From the NCBI GenBank assembly GCA_934597725.1, contig CAKTSK010000038.1, positions 1-16,212 on the forward strand: DNA of 16,212 nt, in the 5' to 3' direction. This document shows positions 12,716 through 16,212 of the stretch, piece by piece. The position numbers and the translations under genes were made by a program. Under the pieces are notes generated by a model. That model did not search any database, had not been told where the DNA came from, and saw nothing but the letters and a program-made list of their open reading frames with translations. Source of the stretch: an uncultured Eubacteriales bacterium (GTDB lineage Bacteria > Bacillota > Clostridia > Oscillospirales > Oscillospiraceae). Positions within the stretch are counted from its first letter, which is position 1. Each line of letters starts with the position of its first letter.

Positions 12716-14611
12716 ATGAATCGAAAGCAGCGGATCATGCTGGGGCGGATCCTTGCGGCGGCGGCGCTACTGCTGGCCCTGCAGGCAGTCCCCTGGACGG
12801 GAGCGGTCCTCTTTGCCGCCTATCTGGTGCCCTATCTGATCATCGGCTATGACATCCTGTGGAAAGCGGCAAAGGGCATCCGAAACGGACAGATCTTTGA
12901 TGAGAATTTCCTCATGGCGGTGGCCACCCTGGGGGCCATTGCGCTGGCCCTCCGCGGCGGCGGGGAGTATACGGAGGCCGTTGCGGTGATGCTCTTTTAC
13001 CAGGTGGGCGAGTGGTTCCAGAGCTATGCGGTGGGCAGGAGCCGCCGGAACATCAGCCAGCTCATGGACATCCGCCCGGACTATGCCAACCTGGTCCGGG
13101 GAGATGAGGTGACCCGGGTGGACCCGGACGAGGTCGCCGTCGGGTCGGTCATTCTGGTCCGCCCGGGGGAAAAGATCCCTCTGGACGGCGTGGTGGTGGA
13201 GGGGACTTCTGCCCTGAACACCAGCGCCCTGACCGGAGAGAGCCTGCCCCAGGACGTGCAGGAGGGCGCGGTGGTCCTCAGCGGCTGTGTCAATCTGACG
13301 GGGCTGCTGAAACTCCGCACCACCAAGGATTTTGAGGAGTCTACGGTGTCCAAGATCCTGGATCTGGTGGAAAACGCCAGCTCCCGGAAGTCCCGGTCGG
13401 AAGCCTTTATCTCCCGCTTTGCCCGGGTCTACACGCCCGCCGTGTGCGGCGCGGCCCTGCTGCTGGCGGTGCTGCCGCCGCTGGTGCGGCTGACCCTGCT
13501 GGGGTTGGCCCCGGCCTGGGGCGACTGGCTCTATCGGGCGCTGATCTTCCTGGTCATCAGCTGTCCCTGCGCGCTGGTGATCAGCATTCCGCTGAGTTTC
13601 TTTGCCGGCATCGGCGGGGCCAGCAAGGCCGGCGTACTGGTGAAAGGCGCCAACTATCTGGAGGGCCTCTCCCAGACCGACTGCGTGGTCTTTGACAAGA
13701 CCGGGACCCTGACCAAGGGGACCTTCTCGGTGGTGGAGATCCACACAACGGCCATGTCCCAGGATCGGCTGCTGGAGTATGCCGCCCTGGCGGAGAGTGC
13801 CTCCACCCATCCCATCAGCAAGAGCTTGCAGGCGGCCTATGGGAAACCGCTGGAGCGCAGCCGAGTGGCGGAGATCCAGGAACGCGCCGGCTTCGGCGTT
13901 CTGGCTCAGGTGGACGGGGTCCCGGTGGCCGTCGGAAACGACAAGCTCATGGCCAGCCTGGGGCTGGAACCGCCCCCTTGTCAGGCGGTCGGGACGGTGA
14001 TCCATCTGGCCGTGGACGGGGCCTATGCCGGTAATATCCTCATCGCGGACCAGCTCAAGCCAACGGCCCAAGCCGCCATCGCGGCCCTGAAGCGGGCCGG
14101 GGTGCGGCAGACGGTGATGCTCACCGGCGACCGGGATGCTGTGGCCCAGCAGGTGGCTCAGCAGATTGGGGTAGACCAGGTCTACAGCCAGCTGCTGCCC
14201 GGCGACAAGGTGCAGAAAGTGGAAGAACTGCTGGCCCGGCGCACCGGCCGCAAACGGCTGGCCTTTGTGGGCGACGGCATCAACGACGCACCGGTGCTCT
14301 CCCGGGCGGACATCGGCATTGCCATGGGCGCCCTGGGCTCAGACGCGGCCATTGAAGCCGCCGACGTGGTGCTGATGGACGACGACCCCATGAAGCTCCC
14401 ACTGGCCATCGCGCTCTCCCGGAAGTGTTTGCGGATCGTCCATCAGAACATCGTTTTTGCCTTGGGCGTCAAGGGGATTTGCCTGCTCCTGGGGGCGCTG
14501 GGCATGGCCAATATGTGGCTGGCGATTTTCGCTGACGTGGGGGTGATGATCCTGGCGGTCCTCAATGCCATCCGGGCGCTGTTCGTCAAAAAACAGGGGG
14601 GCATGTCCTGA
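12716..14611 (+). CDS. Zn/Cd-type P1B heavy-metal-exporting ATPase
   Basis: This 631-aa inner-membrane P-type ATPase is predicted to export divalent metal from the cytoplasm. Two N-terminal membrane-segment pairs precede the actuator domain (TSALTGESLP). The transport motif is C283-P-C285 (SCPCAL), the phosphorylation site D327 lies in DKTGTLTKG, the class-specific HP motif is STHPIS, and the hinge is VGDGINDAPVL. Near the end, the lysine in ALGVKGI and the aspartate in ADVGVMIL correspond to K693 and D714 of ZntA, placing it in the Zn/Cd/Pb (P1B-2) class. No HMA domain is fused; the preceding gene supplies one. The start ATG has AGGGGAAGG upstream. It forms an operon with the chaperone, divergent from the AraC regulator. 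Confidence 0.92.
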   Translation: MNRKQRIMLGRILAAAALLLALQAVPWTGAVLFAAYLVPYLIIGYDILWKAAKGIRNGQIFDENFLMAVATLGAIALALRGGGEYTEAVAVMLFYQVGEWFQSYAVGRSRRNISQLMDIRPDYANLVRGDEVTRVDPDEVAVGSVILVRPGEKIPLDGVVVEGTSALNTSALTGESLPQDVQEGAVVLSGCVNLTGLLKLRTTKDFEESTVSKILDLVENASSRKSRSEAFISRFARVYTPAVCGAALLLAVLPPLVRLTLLGLAPAWGDWLYRALIFLVISCPCALVISIPLSFFAGIGGASKAGVLVKGANYLEGLSQTDCVVFDKTGTLTKGTFSVVEIHTTAMSQDRLLEYAALAESASTHPISKSLQAAYGKPLERSRVAEIQERAGFGVLAQVDGVPVAVGNDKLMASLGLEPPPCQAVGTVIHLAVDGAYAGNILIADQLKPTAQAAIAALKRAGVRQTVMLTGDRDAVAQQVAQQIGVDQVYSQLLPGDKVQKVEELLARRTGRKRLAFVGDGINDAPVLSRADIGIAMGALGSDAAIEAADVVLMDDDPMKLPLAIALSRKCLRIVHQNIVFALGVKGICLLLGALGMANMWLAIFADVGVMILAVLNAIRALFVKKQGGMS

Positions 14612-14618
14612 AAAACGC

Positions 14619-14657
14619 AAGACCCGCAGGGCGTGTTTTCACACCGCTGCGGGTCTT
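14619..14657 (+). terminator. Terminator of the metal-ATPase operon
   Basis: An 11-bp stem (AAGACCCGCAG at 14619-14629 with CTGCGGGTCTT at 14647-14657) encloses a 17-base loop. It begins 8 bases after the ATPase stop. The 3' flank (TTTGGATTTGG) is only moderately T-rich. Confidence 0.65.
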
Positions 14658-14693
14658 TGGATTTGGTCCGGGGGAACGTGCGGACAGACAAAA

Positions 14694-14721
14694 AGACGGC
14701 AAGGAGCGGTCCTTGCCGTCT
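14694..14721 (-). terminator. Terminator of the small acidic-protein gene
   Basis: A perfect 12-bp stem (14694-14705 with 14710-14721) closes on a GCGG tetraloop. On the minus strand it is followed by TTTTT (14694-14690 region), a classic intrinsic terminator. It starts 16 bases beyond the stop of the minus-strand gene. Confidence 0.82.
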
Positions 14722-14737
14722 GGGGTCCGGGGGCCTG

Positions 14738-15025
14738 TCAGGGCGCTTCGGAGGGGGAAGGCGCAGGGGCGTCGGTGTGATCCTCCGCCTTGTTTTGGGC
14801 GGCCGCCTCTGCGGCTTTGGCCCGCCGGGCCTTCTCGTTCCGGGCCTCCTGCTCGACCCAGAGGAGGAACTCCAGGCTGTCCATGTCGTGGAGGGGATTG
14901 ATGTGGGGCTCCTCGTCGTCTTCCGGTTCGGGCGCGGGGTCTTCCTGGGGCAGGATGCCCAGGGAGAGCAGGTCAAAATCGTCGGAAGAGTGCAGGCCGG
15001 GGAACTGATCGGAAAAATGATCCAT
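14738..15025 (-). CDS. Small acidic protein of unknown function
   Basis: I do not recognise this 95-aa protein. It has no signal peptide or membrane segment. The N-terminal part is acidic and carries a long Asp/Glu/Pro stretch (EDPAPEPEDDEE, about 33-44). Next is a possible helix, MDSLEFLLWVEQEARNEKAR (about 53-72), continuing into an Ala/Lys/Glu-rich segment that could form a coiled coil, and the tail is rich in Pro, Ser and Ala. ATG 15025 is chosen because GGAGG lies 9 bases upstream; a start 19 codons earlier falls in the leader. It is a real gene in form: its own extended -10 promoter, a good ribosome site and its own terminator. It stands alone between the metal operon and the dapA leader. 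Confidence 0.72.
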   Translation of the reverse strand: MDHFSDQFPGLHSSDDFDLLSLGILPQEDPAPEPEDDEEPHINPLHDMDSLEFLLWVEQEARNEKARRAKAAEAAAQNKAEDHTDAPAPSPSEAP

Positions 15026-15072
15026 GGGGGGATACCTCCTGGGATACGTCAAAGCGGAATGGATTTTTCCCC

Positions 15073-15101
15073 ATTTTAACACACCAGACGCGCCTTGTCA
15101 C
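15073..15101 (-). promoter_or_regulatory. Promoter of the small acidic-protein gene
   Basis: On the minus strand, GTGACA (15101-15096) is followed by a 17-base spacer and TAAAAT (15078-15073), preceded by TGT, an extended -10. Transcription would start near 15066, about 40 bases before the start codon. Confidence 0.65.
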
Positions 15102-15156
15102 GGAATTTCTTGGGGAAGTGCGGGGTGAATTTGTGGAGAACACCCGAAAAAAATTC

Positions 15157-15185
15157 TTGACAAATGGCGGGAAATCCCGTACCAT
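15157..15185 (+). promoter_or_regulatory. Promoter of the dapA leader
   Basis: A perfect TTGACA (15157-15162) is followed by a 17-base spacer and TACCAT (15180-15185). Transcription would start near 15192, a few bases before the first riboswitch helix, as expected for a riboswitch at the 5' end of its transcript. Confidence 0.75.
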
Positions 15186-15194
15186 AAGGGGCAA

Positions 15195-15372
15195 CCAGAG
15201 ATAGAGGCGCGTCACATCATCAGTAACCGCGGTCAATGCCTTGCAGGGCAGGCCCGGGGAAAGGGATGGACGCCGAAGGCGGTCTTCACTGCAAGGGAGG
15301 CCGAACTGGGCGGACAAACTAAGAGTTGTCCGACTGTCGCAAATGGTACAATTTGCGGAGGGCTATCCTTGA
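15195..15372 (+). ncRNA. Lysine riboswitch (L box) aptamer
   Basis: The leader carries the conserved blocks of the lysine riboswitch in order: AGAGGCGC (15203-15210), AGTAA (15222-15226), GCCGAAG (15272-15278), CTGGGC near 15306-15311, CTGTC (15334-15338) and GGAGGGCTATC (15357-15367). Visible helices are P1 (GATAG 15200-15204 with CTATC 15363-15367), P4 (GGACAA 15312-15317 with TTGTCC 15326-15331) and P5 (CGCAAAT 15338-15344 with ATTTGCG 15351-15357). The blocks match the remembered B. subtilis lysC leader. It precedes dapA and a terminator, so lysine binding should reduce dapA transcription. It accounts for much of the gene-free stretch 15026-15516. Confidence 0.93.
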
Positions 15373-15453
15373 TACAGTTGTCCCCTGACGGATCGTCAGA
15401 GGTGGATGTGAGTTATCAAGCAGCTATCCCCGCATAGCTTGCTTGATTTTTTT
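15368..15453 (+). terminator. Riboswitch expression platform: antiterminator and terminator
   Basis: The terminator stem is ATCAAGC plus AGCTAT (15415-15427) with ATAGCT and GCTTGAT (15434-15439, 15441-15447), with one bulged T and a CCCCGC loop, followed by seven T (15447-15453). The competing antiterminator pairs CTTGATA (15368-15374) with TATCAAG (15414-15420). It would consume the left terminator arm and encloses a small CTGACG/CGTCAG hairpin (15385-15399). The antiterminator's 5' strand starts where P1 ends, so P1 formation with lysine should favour termination. From 15454 to 15502 I see nothing further. Confidence 0.85.
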
Positions 15454-15516
15454 GTTGCCTTTTTTCGGGGACAGGGAGATCGGGCAGGACACAGAAATAT
15501 GCAGGAGGAACCTACC

Positions 15517-16212
15517 ATGAAACAGTCTACCCCCATTTTCCGCGGCATTGCCACCGCCCTGATCACCCCCACCACCCCCACCGGCATCGACTTTGACCGG
15601 TTTGGCAAGCTCATCGACTGGCAGATCGCCCAGGGCATCAACGCACTGGTCATCTGCGGCACCACCGGAGAAAGCTCCACCCTCACCGACACCGAGCACC
15701 GCCGGGCCATCGCCTACGCCTGCGAGCGGGTCAACGGCCGGGTCCCCGTCATCGCGGGCACCGGCTCCAACGAGACCGACTATGCCGTGGAGCTGACCAA
15801 GAGCGCCTGCGCCGACGGCGCCGACGGCGTGCTGGTGGTCACCCCCTATTACAACAAGACCACCCAGAAGGGCCTGGTCACCATGTATAACACCATCGCC
15901 GACGCCAGCACCAAGCCCGTCGTCCTCTATAACGTGCCCTCCCGGACCGGCATCGCCATCGAGCCGGCCACCTATGTGAAGCTGGCCGAGCACCCCAACA
16001 TCGCCGCCATCAAAGAGGCCAACAGCGACATCTCCAAGATCGTGGAGACCTTCTCCCTGGTGGGCGACAAGCTGGACATCTACTCCGGCAACGACGACCA
16101 GATCGTGCCCATCCTCTCCATGGGCGGTCAGGGCTGCATCTCGGTGCTGTCCAACGTGATCCCGGCCCAGACGGTGGCCATCACCGACAAGTTCTTCGCC
16201 GGGGACGTGGCC
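15517..16212 (+). CDS. dapA: 4-hydroxy-tetrahydrodipicolinate synthase (3' end beyond window)
   Basis: DapA condenses pyruvate with aspartate semialdehyde, the entry step to diaminopimelate, lysine and, in spore formers, dipicolinate. The first 232 codons are present, out of the usual ~290-300. Family residues seen are GTTGES (48-53), TPYYNK (109-114, with Y112), the LYNVPSRTG motif (Y138, R143), and the Schiff-base lysine K166 in AIKEAN. YSGND and GGQGCISVLSNV follow further on. The start is ATG 15517 with AGGAGG 8 bases upstream. Codons end almost always in C, more uniformly than in neighbouring genes, suggesting high expression. It lies behind the lysine riboswitch, so lysine should repress it. 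The frame is open to the window edge. Confidence 0.95.
   Translation, partial: MKQSTPIFRGIATALITPTTPTGIDFDRFGKLIDWQIAQGINALVICGTTGESSTLTDTEHRRAIAYACERVNGRVPVIAGTGSNETDYAVELTKSACADGADGVLVVTPYYNKTTQKGLVTMYNTIADASTKPVVLYNVPSRTGIAIEPATYVKLAEHPNIAAIKEANSDISKIVETFSLVGDKLDIYSGNDDQIVPILSMGGQGCISVLSNVIPAQTVAITDKFFAGDVA

Noticed and set aside
12767..14071. 434-aa open frame on the minus strand
   Set aside because: Antisense to the metal ATPase, His/Gln/Gly-rich shadow composition, no recognisable domain.
15424..15993. 189-aa minus-strand frame over the start of dapA
   Set aside because: Shadow of dapA, whose C-ending codons produce Gly/Asp/Val-rich antisense frames; it also runs across the riboswitch terminator.
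1..16212. CRISPR arrays, insertion sequences, prophage, toxin-antitoxin or defence systems
   Set aside because: I found no direct-repeat array, transposase, integrase or recognisable defence gene; all sizeable coding regions are accounted for by the listed genes.

Overview
The window looks like chromosomal DNA from a GC-rich, spore-forming Gram-positive anaerobe of class Clostridia, most likely near the Oscillospiraceae (Flavonifractor/Intestinimonas-like). The basis is: two forespore genes (spoIIR and a spoIIQ-like gene), AGGAGG-type ribosome sites before nearly every gene, the MEP isoprenoid gene ispE, a lysine riboswitch before dapA, and strongly G/C-ending codons. The genus is an inference. 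I see no insertion sequence, phage gene, CRISPR array or tRNA.

Layout. Positions 1-64 are the 3' end of a 5S rRNA, so the window opens at the end of an rRNA operon, closed by a perfect palindromic terminator. A sigma-A promoter then drives a NimA-like flavin-binding protein. This gene converges on a minus-strand block (about 718-6587): hemW, a cofactor-independent phosphoglycerate mutase, a DUF1015 gene and ispE form one tight operon, followed by spoIIR and a VOC-fold protein that appear to have their own promoters. A separate minus-strand flavodoxin-like gene lies upstream of hemW. From 7417 the + strand carries rluA-family pseudouridine synthase, mutY and a PflX-type radical SAM gene, linked by ATGA stop/start overlaps, and then a membrane-anchored M23 (LytM) protein read as SpoIIQ. 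From 11219 an AraC-family regulator (minus) is divergent from a free HMA metallochaperone and a Zn/Cd-type P1B ATPase (plus). A small acidic orphan gene (minus) follows. The window ends with a lysine riboswitch, its terminator, and the first 232 codons of dapA.

How genes work together. SpoIIR and SpoIIQ both act from the forespore on mother-cell development, and both have upstream sequences resembling sigma-F promoters with the same 15-nt spacing. The spoIIR site is notable: the -35 overlaps the last codon and stop of ispE, and the -10 lies in one arm of a hairpin whose other arm holds the spoIIR Shine-Dalgarno sequence. A sigma-F transcript would therefore start in the loop and escape the structure, while read-through from the housekeeping operon would fold it. 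The AraC/HMA/ATPase cluster reads as a metal-efflux module with a perfect 9-bp inverted repeat between the two divergent promoters. The lysine riboswitch makes dapA, the first committed step to diaminopimelate, lysine and spore dipicolinate, responsive to lysine.

The window is mostly ordinary housekeeping DNA. The observations most worth a second look are the spoIIR hairpin/promoter arrangement, the metal module with its candidate operator, the orphan acidic protein, and the VOC protein that has lost three of four glyoxalase metal ligands.
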